DNA from: Oscarella lobularis
Taxonomy: Eukaryota > Porifera > Homoscleromorpha > Homosclerophorida > Oscarellidae
NCBI RefSeq assembly: GCF_947507565.1
Contig: NC_089179.1
Span: forward strand, 2,001,747 to 2,065,746
Length of the DNA: 64,000 bases
Direction of reading: 5' to 3'
The notes under the pieces are model-generated. The model was not told the origin of the DNA and did no database searches. It saw only the letters and a list, made by a program, of their open reading frames with translations. Positions within the stretch are counted from its first letter, which is position 1, and every line of letters starts with the position of its first letter. Shown here in pieces: positions 1 to 11,386 of the stretch. A program made the position numbers and the translations under genes.

Positions 1-559
1 CATCAATGGAATTTTACGGGACAGACGATTCCAATGATGTCACTCCCGATGACGCACGACGTTCGACGCATTTGCTAGCGCGCTTTAAAGTGAGGAAGTT
101 TATGCGTGAGTGCACTGTACATGTTCTCGCTACCCTTCATGTAGAGAGCGACCGGAGGTGGAAAGGCGTTTTCGCCAGTACAGATCCGCCGCAACTGAAA
201 ATCCCTGCTCTATCATCCTCTTTGCCAAGGCTATCTAAGAAGGACTGGTTCTTCGCGGACTGCTTTCTCAGAGAAAGACGTCGCTGCAGGCTAAAAGGAT
301 CCTTGGCCAGATCGTCGACTGAACCAACAATTTGAGCCTTGTTATCGACGCCATCGTTTGCTGCGGATATTGCTTCTTTTAGCGAAGAAAGGATATCAGG
401 TTGCTCGGCTGCTCCAATCGGCTTTGGACATTCGAGACCGGACGCCTCGGATCGCTCAGGCAACTCATTTAGCGTAGATGCCCAACTTCCCAGAAAAGCG
501 CAAGGAGCCATCTCTTCCGTAAGAGGAAAATCACCACTGGTCTCCGCGTATACAATTTC

Positions 560-1035
560 CCAACAATCTCCGGCAAAAGCCCGTAGGAAAAAAAGACTTA
601 CGTGCACCATTTTATCTCGCATGAATTCAGGATCCGGATTAATACGCTCGACGGCCATTTCTTGTGGGGTCTACACCACAAAGTCGAAGTACGACGCGCG
701 ACAGACTTGAAGTTGCATTTGCACCTGGTAATAGTACGCGCGATCTCCCATTGGACGTTCCCTCTGCCCAAATCGCACCTGGTAATGGTTTCTCTTAAGC
801 ATCCACTTCCGTCAGTTTCTGTCATGCAAAGATTGGTGCTGTGGAGGGGGCTGTCTCGCACAGTGAACAGGCACTTCAATTCGACCGTGCCTAGACCGCA
901 GCACTCGCAACGAACCAATGCATCCGTAGATGCACCAATAAATAAACATTCTGGAAAGAACTCTTTTTGATTACTCCCCATTGGAACAAAAGTGGACCAG
1001 GGTTTCACAAAGACGTCAATTTGCAGTTGATTCAC
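560..1035 (-). pseudogene. YqaJ-type viral recombinase/exonuclease relic
   Basis: The minus strand carries the core of a YqaJ-family nuclease. The motif GASTDALVRCECCG followed by VELKC matches the family signature (G-A-x-x-D ... E-x-K catalytic core), and YYYQVQ follows about 60 residues later in another frame, as in intact members. The frame is broken: the YYYQVQ block is shifted relative to the upstream block, an in-frame TAG follows 'FDFVV', and a further shift near an A7 run (588-594) separates the FF and LLPEIVGKLY blocks. The same domain is seen complete at 56.2-57.3 kb, which makes the identification secure. In transposons of invertebrates this nuclease is normally the second gene of ISL2EU-type elements, so this is probably the remnant of such an element, but no terminal repeats were seen here. 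Confidence 0.7.
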
Positions 1036-1700
1036 GAGGCGGACGTCACGGCCGAGAGCGACAAGTACGTCGCTATTTCTTTTGACGAAATGAAAATCAA
1101 GGAGAACTTAGTATTCGACAAAACATCTTTGGAATTGAAAGGCTTTGTAGATTTGGGATCATTTAAAAACTTTCTTGACAGGCTGGAAAAAATATCAAAG
1201 AAAATACAATTTTGTCTACTCCAAAAGTTGCTACTCACATGTTAATGTTCATGGTACAAGTAATCTTCACCAAATTAGAATTTGCTTACGCCCACTTTCC
1301 AACAAACAGCAACTGTATCCCATTGTATGGGATGTCATTCGTAATGTAGAGGAATGCGGGCTCCTATACATTTCTATTACGTGCGACGGCGCTTGTAAGC
1401 CGAGCAAATTGAGAGTCACGAGACAAGGCGAGCTGACGAGAGCGTTGAGAGCCTCCAAACGGCAATTGAGAATTTACGCGCCAAGAATACGGAGGGTCAT
1501 TGTTGGCTGATGCTGAGAACTTGTCTAGAGGAAATTAAAGAACGTGCGCGCTCGTTTGCTCTCAAGATGCATAAAACATCCGATGACAAAGAAAAGTTCA
1601 TCTACAAAACGGAAAATCCATCCTCTGCTGAAGGTCTGCCAATATTCTTCTTCTCCGACGTGCCTCACTTAAATCCACAAAAGAGGACGGGAAGCACGTC
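967..1700 (+). pseudogene. P-element / THAP9-like transposase relic (catalytic region)
   Basis: Three successive frames together match the RNase H-like region of P-element/THAP9 transposases. The first block has SFDEMKIKENLVFD and ELKGFVDLG, where the first catalytic Asp of this family lies. The second has YPIVWDVIRNVEECGLL followed by TCDGA, the second Asp block. The third has KTENPSS and FFFSDVPHLN, the conserved 'FSDPPHL' block. The blocks are in family order and spacing, but in different frames, so the gene is dead. No THAP DNA-binding domain is found directly upstream, and no terminal inverted repeats were recognised. About 240 residues of a normally ~800-residue protein are represented. 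Confidence 0.72.
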
Positions 1701-4057
1701 GTCGGCAAATTTCTGCGAAGTGGCTCTCGATACGGCGAGGAGGTTAACGAGTTTTTCAGCAGTCAGCAATTTGCGCCATGAATACGCCCCGAAAGAAGGG
1801 AAGGCCCGACGTACGAGGCTGGCTGGTTTTGCGGGTGAGGCGCCGTGACCAGCCACGGAAACGGCAGACTACTTCTCCAGGTCGTAGCAGAAGGAAAAGC
1901 GCAAATAGATATCGTTGGCTCCTGTGAGTCGTAAGCGACAACGAACTCCGGCTGCCGATACTTCATTGGAGAAGGAAGCTCCAGCGCCCCTAAGAAAGTG
2001 TAAAAATTTGCGATTTGAAGGTAAAACATTCTCTTATATAAAATAATATTACGGACGCAAACTGGCAATCATTCGTTTGGGAACGAAAAGCGCCGTGCGA
2101 TACGTCGCTGGCGTCGCCGGCGCTACTTTTCCCGATTGCCCGGACATGGAGAAAGCGATGACGTGATCGCCGGGCGAATTGTCGGCGACGACGACGACGA
2201 CTGTTTGGGAGAACGTTCGGAACGGGTTGCGTGATGATTACGTCGTTTAGCGCGCGTTGGAGGGAACGATTGGGTTTCGTCATCGCTGACATCAGACGCG
2301 GCGCTATGGAAATCGGTTCAATAATAATAATAATTTATAATAATATCATTACTTTTCAAATAACAAATTAAATAATAAATATTGAGACAAAATCAAAATG
2401 TAGATGCTTATTCGCGACTCCGATTGGAGCAGCAAAATTTGCACGTGACGTCCACAGCACAAGCAGCAGGAAGCTGGAGGTGTTCGACCATCTATGGTTC
2501 GACCGTCTACTTTCCGCACATCTAAAAACGTAAAAACGCAAACCGAGACGACGCCTCGCGTCACCGTGTCGTTTTTGGTGTCGTCCGGACGTACGAGAGT
2601 CTGTTCGTAGTCGTACGATGCCGATTCGATCTCCTGGAGGCCTCAGTTTGAAAGGAAAATACGGGATGCTGCGCTGCAGAGCACGTGACGCGACCCGCTG
2701 CATACAACCCCTTTTTCGCACGTTATTTGACGCTAAAGACCTCCGTTTTCGCGTGGGAAAATGCGCCCCCGCAATAAAAACATACGGGCTATTCCCAAGC
2801 GCGAAAATGATGAAACGTACACTTGTAATTAATGAATCCGCCTTGACAGACTACTGCGGTGCTGCATCCACTGCCGACGGTTACGGCAGTACGAATTTTT
2901 CAATTGTGAGTTTCGTTTGGCAAATGCAATCACAAAGGACTCCTCAATAACTAAGCGGTGATTTTTTCGTTGAAACGTCTCCGTATTATAGGCCTCTGGT
3001 TTCGGCTTGGGTGTGACGTCACGTCACGCGCGTCCGCACTTTAGCCGGGGAATTTCTTTGTCAAAGATGGCGGTCAGAGAAAAAGACGGAGGACCCAATT
3101 TGAAGCACTAGGAGTCGCCAGACGTGGAACGTAGACATCCCAATCGCCTCCCCGCAACACGTCCAAGCCGATCCGCCGACCAACAAAGCAGTAGAAGCGC
3201 TCGTCTGTGAACTCATGCAATTCCAAGAGGTAGCCCGATCTTCGCGCGATCGATTTCTCGCCTTCGAGTTTCTCGTTGCACAGGACTCGCTCGGAAAAGG
3301 CTGGACATCAAACTGCGCCACTTATTTTCGAGACGCGCTATCCTGGATGCGGCAGCCAGACGCGCGGCGGATGTTCTTTTCTTAGCCGCCGCAAGGGACT
3401 ATAGCTTCCTTCTCTAGGGCATGGTCAAACAGCGATTTGGAGCGTATATGGACCGCACTGCCGCAACTGCCGCCTGGAGCCGATTGCATTGACGCCGCAT
3501 GCACTCCCTGCAAGCAGCGCATTTCCCGGGCGTCTGCAGCAGCAAGGCGCAGACAGTGCTTCGGATATAGAGACCCGCTTCCGTGTAGGGGGATGGAGTC
3601 ATCGACTATTGCAACCTGGCTAGCTCCATTCTTGCCAGAAAACTTCCCGATTTTGCTCCAGGCAAGGCGAGAAATTGTTGGTCATTGTTGCTCTTGACAC
3701 ACAAACAAAACTCGTTATGGGCTATGGTGATTAACTGCAATGCCGTTCACCTGTGCTCACGTGTAGCCTTTCCATAGCGTCCATAATATCGTCAGTGCCA
3801 TGCCTCGGAACAGACGAGAGTGCACTGCAGGAGGCGGCTTCTACTTTTTTCCGGCCAACGTAGACCGTCAGTGCTGCCGACTCATGCTCTAGCTTTATGC
3901 TGTACAGCAACGTTGTAGGAGGGGAACGAGGACAAAGATCGGGGAACAACCCGCGACATAAGGGTAGCGTCGGCCTCTTCTACATTGTTCCAGAAACGTC
4001 AACTATCGTCAACGTCGCCAATCCCTCTCTCTTTTATCTATGGTGTGTCTAAGCGCT
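1701..4057. other. Region without a recognisable gene
   Basis: A CpG-rich stretch at 2070-2300 is followed by an AT-rich stretch with an (AAT)n microsatellite at 2318-2345. Several 60-120 codon frames exist on both strands, but none has a recognisable motif. One frame is described separately at 3102-3384. Confidence 0.5.
3102..3384 (+). CDS. Possible exon, unknown product
   Basis: An open plus frame of about 93 codons, without an ATG near its start, ends at a TAG at 3382-3384. The composition looks more protein-like than the overlapping minus-strand frame: it has amphipathic helical stretches such as ALVCELMQFQEVARSS and RFLAFEFLVAQDSLGK. A plausible splice acceptor (CACTAG) lies just upstream. 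I recognise no domain. It could equally be chance open sequence in a GC-richer patch. Confidence 0.2.
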
Positions 4058-4260
4058 ATGCCGTGTTGCGCTGCCTTCGGATGCTGTAACAGGACCGAAA
4101 AAGGCTTTGCGATGTTCAGATTCTCCCGCGATCCGGAAAGATGACGGATTTGGGCGGCTACGGTCAAGAGACGAAATTGGATTCCGAAGGACAGTGGAGC
4201 GTATCTTTGCGAGGCGAGGACGTACTCCGAAATAGCTATCGAAAATCGAATAATAAGCGT
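4058..4260 (+). pseudogene. THAP zinc-finger domain relic
   Basis: An ATG in a reasonable context starts MPCCAAFGCCNR, the typical C-x(2-4)-C start of a C2CH THAP finger, followed by an F-x-F block. A TGA at 4142-4144 interrupts the frame after DPER. The same frame continues with RIWAATVKRRNWIP and LCEA, matching the W...R.NW.P...LC(E).HF second half. The final His-Phe is not evident. THAP fingers bind DNA and are the N-terminal domain of P-element-type and ISL2EU transposases, so this is likely the start of a dead transposase whose remainder was lost, perhaps when the Tigger element inserted downstream. Confidence 0.6.
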
Positions 4261-4344
4261 ATCTAGGCTAGGGTTGACAGCAACTAGTTCGGACGGATCA
4301 AGAAAGTTGACGTCGAACGCTATTCAAACGCTATTCATGCATCG

Positions 4345-4368
4345 GCTAGGCTCGAGGATCCAGCCTCA
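4345..4368 (+). repeat. Copy of a short repeat shared with 55.2 kb
   Basis: The segment CTAGGCTCGAGG-ATCCAGCCT is nearly identical to 55.195-55.22 kb, where it forms one arm of a hairpin at the edge of an insertion. It is directly followed here by a G12 run (4371-4382). Confidence 0.4.
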
Positions 4369-4474
4369 GAGGGGGGGGGGGGAGGGGGTTGTGCGCTGCC
4401 GCGCGCCAGACACAAGGCTATTCCTCGAAATCGAAGTTTTCATTAGAACTTACATACTACAGTACATAACATTA

Positions 4475-4497
4475 CAGTCAAACCTCTTTATCCGGAC
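4475..4497 (+). repeat. Tigger left terminal inverted repeat
   Basis: Begins CAGTCAAACC immediately after a TA dinucleotide. It matches the reverse complement of 6992-7014 without mismatch. Confidence 0.93.
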
Positions 4498-4572
4498 ACT
4501 CGCGGGTCCTAACAAAGGTGTCCGTATAATAAAGGTGTCCTGATTTCAGAGGTTTTAATAACATCATTAGTT

Positions 4573-6235
4573 TTAGGAATTGAAATGAAGAGCGGCAAAT
4601 AGAGCTTTTGCAGAGATAATTCTATGCAAAAAATCAATTATTTCAGTTTGTATTTTGCTTTTACTCTGATAGTGAATTTCAACGACCCGATTTAGAAGAC
4701 CGCTTGCTGCTCGAGCTTCTTCACAACAACCCTTTCCTTCCAAAAACAATTGAACTTCTTCTAAGCAATCCACAGCATCTTTGAAACGCTTAAGTTTTGG
4801 TTCTCTCACTACTTCGCCCAAGCCATCATCGTCTTCGGTGATGTCAGCTATTTCATCCTCCAATTGCAGCCTCGCAAAAAACTCTTCTTCCCACGTTACA
4901 TCTGAGAATTCTTCACAAATTGGGAGGTCCTTTTCGATTTCCGCCACGTCAGGCACATTCTCTTCATCTGTCAGTTGGCGAATCAGAAAGTTCAGTTCAC
5001 CAGCGCTTTGGTCTTCTTCCAAATCGGCGAAAGGATCTTCGTCATAATTATCAGCAGAAACTATTTCAAAGTTGACGTTCGTTACGCCAGCCTTCCGAAA
5101 GCACTTCTTGATCGTTTCTGGATATACACGTTTCCATGCTGCCAGCAACCCACCGAATAGCGTATAGAATTGTGAGTGATTTCGCTTTTTCCGATGCGCA
5201 CGTTGCCTCGTCAATCTTAGCAATGACATACTTTAAAAGTAGGCTGCGACAATGATCCTTAAAGTTTTTAATTATTCCAAGATCTAGAGGTTGCAAAACT
5301 GACGTGGTGTTTGCGGGCAGAAAAACCACTTTGATGTTGGAAAATTTGTCCGCGAAATCAGCAGAATGACATCCAGCATTATCCATCAGAAGAAGAACGA
5401 AACGATTCAAAGCTCGCAATTTTGCATTGATATCAGAAACACGCTGTTGAGAATTTTTCCAGTCATACAAGCTTTCTTTTGGCTAAAATAATTGACGTCA
5501 AGAGAGCTCTTGTCAAGACGTTTAAAGCAACGAGGATTTCCGTATTTCCAAATAACAATGGGCTTCGACTCACTTCCTCCAGAAGCGTTGACAATGAACG
5601 CAACCGTCAGTTGTTCTTTAGCTTGCTTTCCTCCTTTCGCTTCCTTGGCCTTCCGGGGAAAGCCCTTCACCGGCAAAGTTCGCCAAAACACGCCGGATTC
5701 ATCAATATTCCACACATTCTCTGGTGAATATCCTTCCAAAATGTTAGGGAGGCGTTCCTTTCACGACTCCACCGTTGCTCCACTGACATCGCCAGATTCT
5801 CCGCTCACAGTTACTTTCTTTATGTTATGCCTTGTCTTCCACTTTTCAAACCAACCGTTACTAGCTTTAAAGTTTGGAACACCCATTGCTTCTGCAATTT
5901 CTTTTGCTTTTTTCACGCAATATTGGACCGTCAGGAAAAAGCCTTTTCGACACTGCAAGACAAAACCACTCGTACAACGCTTTGTTCACGTCGGCAAATC
6001 GAGATTCCCGAATCCGTTTTCTCGTGTGACACGCCTTATTTAGAACGTTCTCTTCGTAAAGCTTCACGATGTCAGCTTTGATCTGAAGGATAAAGCTTAT
6101 CTGCGTTTTGCCGCACTTGAATTGCTCGGCAAGTTTTCTCAAGCCAAGTTTTGGGTTTCTCTCCGCAAACTTCACAACTTTGTGCTTTGTTTCAAGAGTG
6201 AGACCGTTTCGTTTGACCTTTTCCGAAGACGCCAT
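4573..6235 (-). pseudogene. Tigger-like CENP-B/DDE transposase, broken
   Basis: The N-terminus (6235 downwards) has the psq-type helix-turn-helix: LTLETKHKVVKFAER and LRKLAEQF. A CENPB-type HTH follows (ALYEW ... NGWFEKWKTRHNI). The DDE domain has WNIDESG (first Asp), LLLMDNAGCH (second Asp) and TTSVLQPLDLGIIKNFK (third acid), and an acidic C-terminal tail follows to 4573. It is a single-exon gene in at least three frames. One shift lies at a T6 run (plus strand 5908-5913), and a TGA at 5761-5763 replaces a residue after TVES that is Trp in relatives. Another shift lies near the AWKRVYPETI block. All three catalytic positions survive. It would bind the element ends and cut and paste the element. 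Head-to-head with the HIRAN gene. Confidence 0.9.
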
Positions 6236-6354
6236 GGTTCCAAACTGAGAGGCGAGTAAAAGCGATCGTCAGCAAAGATGTGCGTGCGACTTCCACGTGC
6301 CTACGGATTTAGCGTGCTCTATCAAAATCGTTTTTCACCTAAACCTCCTCCGAA
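6236..6354. promoter_or_regulatory. Divergent intergenic gap between transposase and HIRAN gene
   Basis: Only 119 bp separate the two divergent start codons inside the Tigger element, so one bidirectional promoter probably serves both. I see no clear TATA box. This is inferred from position alone. Confidence 0.35.
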
Positions 6355-6762
6355 ATGGGTATGACAAGCCAACCGGTAGCTTCCGCTCAAGCCAAAACTC
6401 GTTGCGTTGAAATCTCGTTCTTCGTCAGAGGCGTACATGCGTACAAACACTTGTGGCAACCTCGCGCTGGCCAAATCCTAACTCTGCAAAGGGAACCAGA
6501 GAACGCTCATGACGCGTTTGCAGTTTCTGTCAAAAACCATGACTCTTTGACAGTTGGACACCTGCCGAAGAAGCTGGCATCGCTGTTTTCTCACTTTCTC
6601 AAACGAGACTGCAACAAAGCGTTAGCTGAAATTACCGGCAAACGGATAAATCGAGGAGGCGGACTTGGAGTTGAAGCTCCTGCAATATACAAACTGTTCG
6701 GACCGTCGCAATATTTAGATTTTATCTTAGAACTTCTAGAAAGGTCGACAACAAACGAATAG
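6355..6762 (+). CDS. HIRAN-domain protein encoded inside the Tigger transposon
   Basis: An uninterrupted 135-codon frame begins MGMTSQPV. Residues about 20-75 fit the HIRAN pattern: FFVRGVHAYKHLW, GQILTLQREPENAHD, then AVSV and VGHLPKKLASL. A C-terminal part with GGGLGVEAPAIYKLFG follows. HIRAN domains (as in HLTF/Rad5 helicases) bind single-stranded 3' DNA ends. Here the domain stands alone with no helicase. The gene lies fully between the Tigger repeats and is intact while the transposase is broken. Related genes are at 9.25-9.57 kb and 47.5-48.0 kb. The first ATG is followed by a second at codon 3, so the exact start is ambiguous by two codons. A role in transposition or in handling excision ends is my inference. 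Confidence 0.7.
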   Translation: MGMTSQPVASAQAKTRCVEISFFVRGVHAYKHLWQPRAGQILTLQREPENAHDAFAVSVKNHDSLTVGHLPKKLASLFSHFLKRDCNKALAEITGKRINRGGGLGVEAPAIYKLFGPSQYLDFILELLERSTTNE

Positions 6763-6991
6763 AATGAGAAGAGGCTTCAAATAACTATGTCTAAGTAGAG
6801 TAGAGCAAGTAGACTTTTCCGTATAAAGAGAGAAATTTTGCACTTATTAAGTATGTGGAGTATAAACTTAGCGTCCGCTTCCGCAATATAGAGTGTCCGC
6901 TATAAGAGAGAGAACTAAGAAGAAAAATGGTCAAAAAACTTTGGGACCAAGCAGACTGTCCGGTTTAACAGCGGTGTCCGCTTTTCAGGGA

Positions 6992-7014
6992 GTCCGGATA
7001 AAGAGGTTTGACTG
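6992..7014 (-). repeat. Tigger right terminal inverted repeat
   Basis: Ends GGTTTGACTG followed by TA. Perfect inverted partner of the repeat at 4475-4497. Confidence 0.93.
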
Positions 7015-7064
7015 TACTAGTACCTGTTTTTAACAGGAAAGAAACATCGACATCATATGCAATT

Positions 7065-7475
7065 CTGTCAGTCAGCTCTGCTTTGCGGACAGGGAAATCG
7101 CATCTGAAGCAGAAGCTCTGACGTCAAAGTTCAAGTCCGCGTTCACCCTTATTCGTCGTTGCCATGCGATTTACAGCCTTTGCCGAACGGTTACTGATTA
7201 CGAAATTGAAGAGCTTGGAAAGAAACGCGTTTCTGTAGGCAAAGAAATTGGGCAGTGAGGTTTATAGATTTATCCGTTGAAGCCTTTATGGAATTTTATC
7301 GCCAAAATTCTCCTAGTCTGTGATGCTGAAAATGCACTTTCTGGAGAATCACGTTCTGCCTTGGATGAAAAAGTGGAAGGTCGGACTATACTTTCACGGG
7401 GAACAGGGCGCAGAATCAATCCACGCTGCTTTTAACAATCTCCGACAGAAGTTTGCTTCAATAAGGTAAGTCCTG
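7065..7475 (+). pseudogene. C-terminal relic of a RAG1-N-type (N-RAG-TP-like) transposon protein
   Basis: In a plus frame with one interruption I read SAFTLIRRCHAIYSL, an AFMEFYR block, then LENHVLPWMKKWKVGL and HGEQGAESIHAAFN. This order matches the C-terminal region of large invertebrate transposon proteins that have a RAG1-like N-terminus; the 'L-H-x-L-E-x-H-V ... W-K-V-G ... G-E-Q-G-x-E-S-I-H' block is diagnostic in my experience of the family. A GTAAG splice donor follows AATAAG at about 7467. Frames break around 7258 and 7320. The N-terminal part of such a protein exists separately at 43.1-44.5 kb. Confidence 0.5.
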
Positions 7476-8709
<1,234 letters not shown>

Positions 8710-8749
8710 TTATACGTTGGGCCCCCTAATAGGGCCTGTGCAAGAAATT

Positions 8750-8820
8750 AGGTGTTTAACTCAGTGGTAGAGTGTTGTGTTTACACCACAATGGTCGGAA
8801 GTTCGATCCTTTCAACACCT
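8750..8820 (+). tRNA. trnV: Mitochondrial tRNA-Val (UAC), nuclear copy
   Basis: A full cloverleaf folds: acceptor AGGTGTT with AACACCT (7 perfect pairs), D arm ACTC/GAGT, anticodon stem TTGTG/CACAA around loop TTTACAC with anticodon TAC, and T arm GGAAG/CTTTC with loop TTCGATC. It sits between cox2 and the large rRNA, as part of the mitochondrial insertion, so it is probably not functional here. Confidence 0.88.
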
Positions 8821-9294
8821 ATAAAAGTTAGTATTAACGAGTAACGAATGGATGACTAGGTTGTTCCAAATGGACGTAAAAAACGAAATGTCGACTATAA
8901 GAAATTGTGAATGTCGAATATCCACACGGGAAACCAATAAAAAGTAACCCTGGGAACTGAAACATCTTAGTACCAGGAGGAAAAGAAATCAAGCGAGATT
9001 CCGTAAGTAGCGGCGAGCGAAAGCGGATTTTTAGATAGATCAAAATCCAAAGAGGGTATGAGTCCCGTAGATCTATCCTAAAGTCTTTATAGTAGAACTA
9101 TTTGAAGATAGGTGAATCACACATCTAAGACTAAATATTGGAACAATCCGATAGTGAACAAGTACTGTGAAGGAAAGTTGAAAGAGAGTAAATATCCTAA
9201 AGCCCTAGAGGTAAATGGATCTGAAGTGAAAGAGAGCCTGAAATTCGTTAACTTACAAGCAGTGTGTAAACACGTACCTTTTGTATAATGGGTT
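8821..9294 (+). rRNA. rnl: Mitochondrial large-subunit rRNA, 5' fragment
   Basis: Several universal 23S-like segments occur in correct order: GGGAACTGAAACATCTTAGT, GTAGCGGCGAGCGAAAGCG, AACAAGTACTGTGAAGGAAA, GTACCTTTTGTATAATGGGT. These are domain I and early domain II helices. The sequence stops near 9294, so roughly a fifth of the molecule is present. It is bacterial-like rather than nuclear 28S in these segments. Confidence 0.88.
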
Positions 9295-9568
9295 CGCGAG
9301 AATAAGATTTGGCAAACTTAAGTTGATAAACATTGACTATCACGCGATTTTGCCTGGGGAGAGGCCCAACGAAAGCAGCGACGTCGCGTTCGAGGTGTCC
9401 TGCCATGACCTTTCGCCCTTGGAGCAACGAATAGACGCTGACGGCGTTCGCGTCGTGGCGATTTCCACTGTCCCATTGACAGACGACTCTTCGACCCTCT
9501 GCGATGCTGTCGTAGCCATCGTAGAAGCGAACACCTTTCACTATCGCCGAAAACGAGAAAGATTCCAT
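9248..9568 (-). pseudogene. HIRAN-domain gene, 3' end replaced by the mitochondrial insertion
   Basis: The minus frame begins MESFSFSAIVKGVRFYDGYD and continues EGRRVVCQWDSGNRHDANAVS and AGHLERDVAAFV, which fits the HIRAN pattern and resembles the gene at 47.8 kb more than the one in the Tigger element. The last 14 or so codons are antisense to the mitochondrial rRNA, so the normal C-terminal part is missing. In the 47.8 kb relative an intron follows the corresponding position, so an exon 2 was probably lost or displaced by the insertion. The N-terminal exon itself is open. Confidence 0.6.
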
Positions 9569-9594
9569 TCTGGAAGTGATGCGCGCGTTAGATG

Positions 9595-10009
9595 AAAAAA
9601 ATCGTAAAGTTTCACCACTTCGTTCTCAAAAACGAAGCCGAATTCAGCAAATCGCTATTATCAAAAGTTAGACAAACTCTTTTTCTCTAGGTTTGTCGAA
9701 ATAACTGCGGTTGGGATCGATCGGTGAAGCGAGAAAATCGAAGAAATCCAGACCACCTAATTTCACGAATTTCGATCTTTAGCGAAAACGGTAGATCTAA
9801 TCGAAAATCGCTATTATCAATTTTTAGATATTTTTATAAGGTACCCGATGAAGCAAGGAGCTCTGATTTCTGAAGGTTCATGAAAGAATTTAGTTGCGTT
9901 TTTTGGCTTAAGAAGGAGGTCAATGTGTATTTTATTCGAAAATTGAAGTAAGGAGCAAAAAATATTTTGAAATTTGAAATTTCGCGCATTTTAGCGCACG
10001 GGGGTCGTT
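9595..10009. other. Spacer with a repeated 15-mer
   Basis: AATCGCTATTATCAA occurs twice (about 9649 and 9806). No gene recognised. Confidence 0.3.
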
Positions 10010-11386
10010 TTGGAAGTTTATGCTTATTGGCACTGTAAGAAAGGAGTGTTAGGACCGGTTTCGAAAGAAGCGATAGACAGGGCGATCGACTTCGCAGCTG
10101 CGAAGCTCACCATCGACAGCGACTATCCCGAGCAACGGCACGCGATCCGTAGCCTCGTCGAGGAGAAGGACGTTTTTTGTTTCTCTCCCTACTGGTTTTG
10201 GGAAGTCGCTCTGCTTCACTGCCCTTCCGTCGACGTTTGATTTCCTTCGGGGCGTGACGGAGACGAGCATAGTCTTAGTCGTATGTCCGCTTTCGTCGTT
10301 GATGCGAGATCAATCGAATTGTCTACGCCGACTTGGTCTTCGAGCCGAATGCGTCGACAAAGATGCATCAAATACAACGAAGAAGCGCGTCCGAGAGGGT
10401 GACGTTCAAGTGGTATTCATCAGTCCAGAACTTCTTTTCCGGAAATGGAAGTGGAGAAGGATGCTCTCATCTGATGTTTTCGCCGAAAATTTAGTAGCAG
10501 TAGCCATAGATGAACCCCACTGTATCATCGATTGGTGAAATGAACAGAAATATTATTCTAATAAATGCTAATTTGGTTTTCCATTGTAGCGGTCGAGATT
10601 TTCGCGTAGAGTTCAGCCATTTAGGCGAAATTCGAAGCCTAATTCCATCAAAGGTTAGAATCATGGCACTGACAGCTACCGCAACGAAGCAGGAGAGGCT
10701 AGACATCATCCGATGCCTTGGTTTGCGTAATCCAACTGTGATATCCGTGTGTCCTAGCAGACCAAATATTTATTATGCCGTACGAGATTTCATCTCGTTT
10801 AACGACGCATTCGGTTGGCTTCTGAAGAGTATTGCATCGTCCACTCTGAACGGCTCTGTCATAATTTTTTGCCCGACAATTAGTGATTGCATGGACATAT
10901 ATACATTTTCAAGGAAGAACTGGGCAAGTCGTTCCTATTTCCTAGCGATGCGCCCGACATGTACAAGTACCGACGCGTAGAAGTTTTTCATAAGCTGCTG
11001 GAAACAGATCACAAAGAAGCAATTGTTAGACATTTCGCTGATCAGTCGATGCCATTAAAATTGGTAGTAGCTACGGTGGCCTTTGGAATGGGCATTGACT
11101 GCTCATCGGTGGAAAACATCATTCACTATGGTTCTCCAGAAAGCGCCAAATTTTACATTCAGGAAACTGGTAGGGCTGGACGCAAGGGCCAACAAGCAAA
11201 AGCAATTCTATTCAAGCGCAGTAAACAAAGAACGCCTATACATCGTCAAATGACGTTGTACATGGATAGCAATGAATGTCGCCGACATTTTCTGTTCAGA
11301 GACTATGATAACTACGAACAAAACGCCCTTCTAGTGCCTACCTGTGCTGCGATAATTGTCGACGAATTTGTGGTCATGGCCACTAA
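10010..11386 (+). pseudogene. RecQ-like DNA helicase pseudogene
   Basis: Superfamily 2 helicase motifs are in order: PTGFGKS (Walker A, ~10188), VLVVCPLSSLMRDQ (Ia), IDEPHC (DEAH box with Ala to Pro, ~10510), ALTATAT (III), then VVATVAFGMGID (V) and QETGRAGRKG (VI). A Cys cluster follows, CRRHF in one frame and CCDNCRR in the next, as in the RecQ zinc-binding domain. A 55 bp GT-AG intron at 10535-10589 splits the DEAH and aromatic loop regions. Frames shift at a T6 run (10173-10178) and at a T4 run (10906-10909), and once more before CCDNC. No HRDC domain is visible. It would unwind DNA 3'-5'. If the homopolymer shifts are assembly errors the gene could be live, apart from DEPH. Confidence 0.82.
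10535..10589 (+). other. Short intron in the RecQ-like gene
   Basis: GTGAAATG donor and TTGTAG acceptor restore the frame between IIDW/C and GRDFRVEF. At 55 bp it illustrates the intron size of this genome. Confidence 0.7.

Larger units (their letters stand above)
4475..7014. mobile_element. Tigger/pogo transposon (Tc1/mariner superfamily) carrying a HIRAN gene
   Basis: The element is delimited by 23 bp perfect terminal inverted repeats starting CAGTCAAACCTCTTTATCCG at both ends, flanked by a TA target duplication (4473-4474 and 7015-7016). The 2,540 bp body contains a CENP-B-type transposase on the minus strand and, transcribed in the opposite direction from a 119 bp intergenic gap, an intact HIRAN-domain gene. 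GGTGTCCG motifs recur next to both ends. The ends are the classic Tigger type. The transposase is broken, so the element is not autonomous as it stands. Confidence 0.93.

Noticed and set aside
5492-6043. 183-codon plus-strand frame inside the Tigger element
   Set aside because: Antisense shadow of the DDE transposase; no motif of its own.
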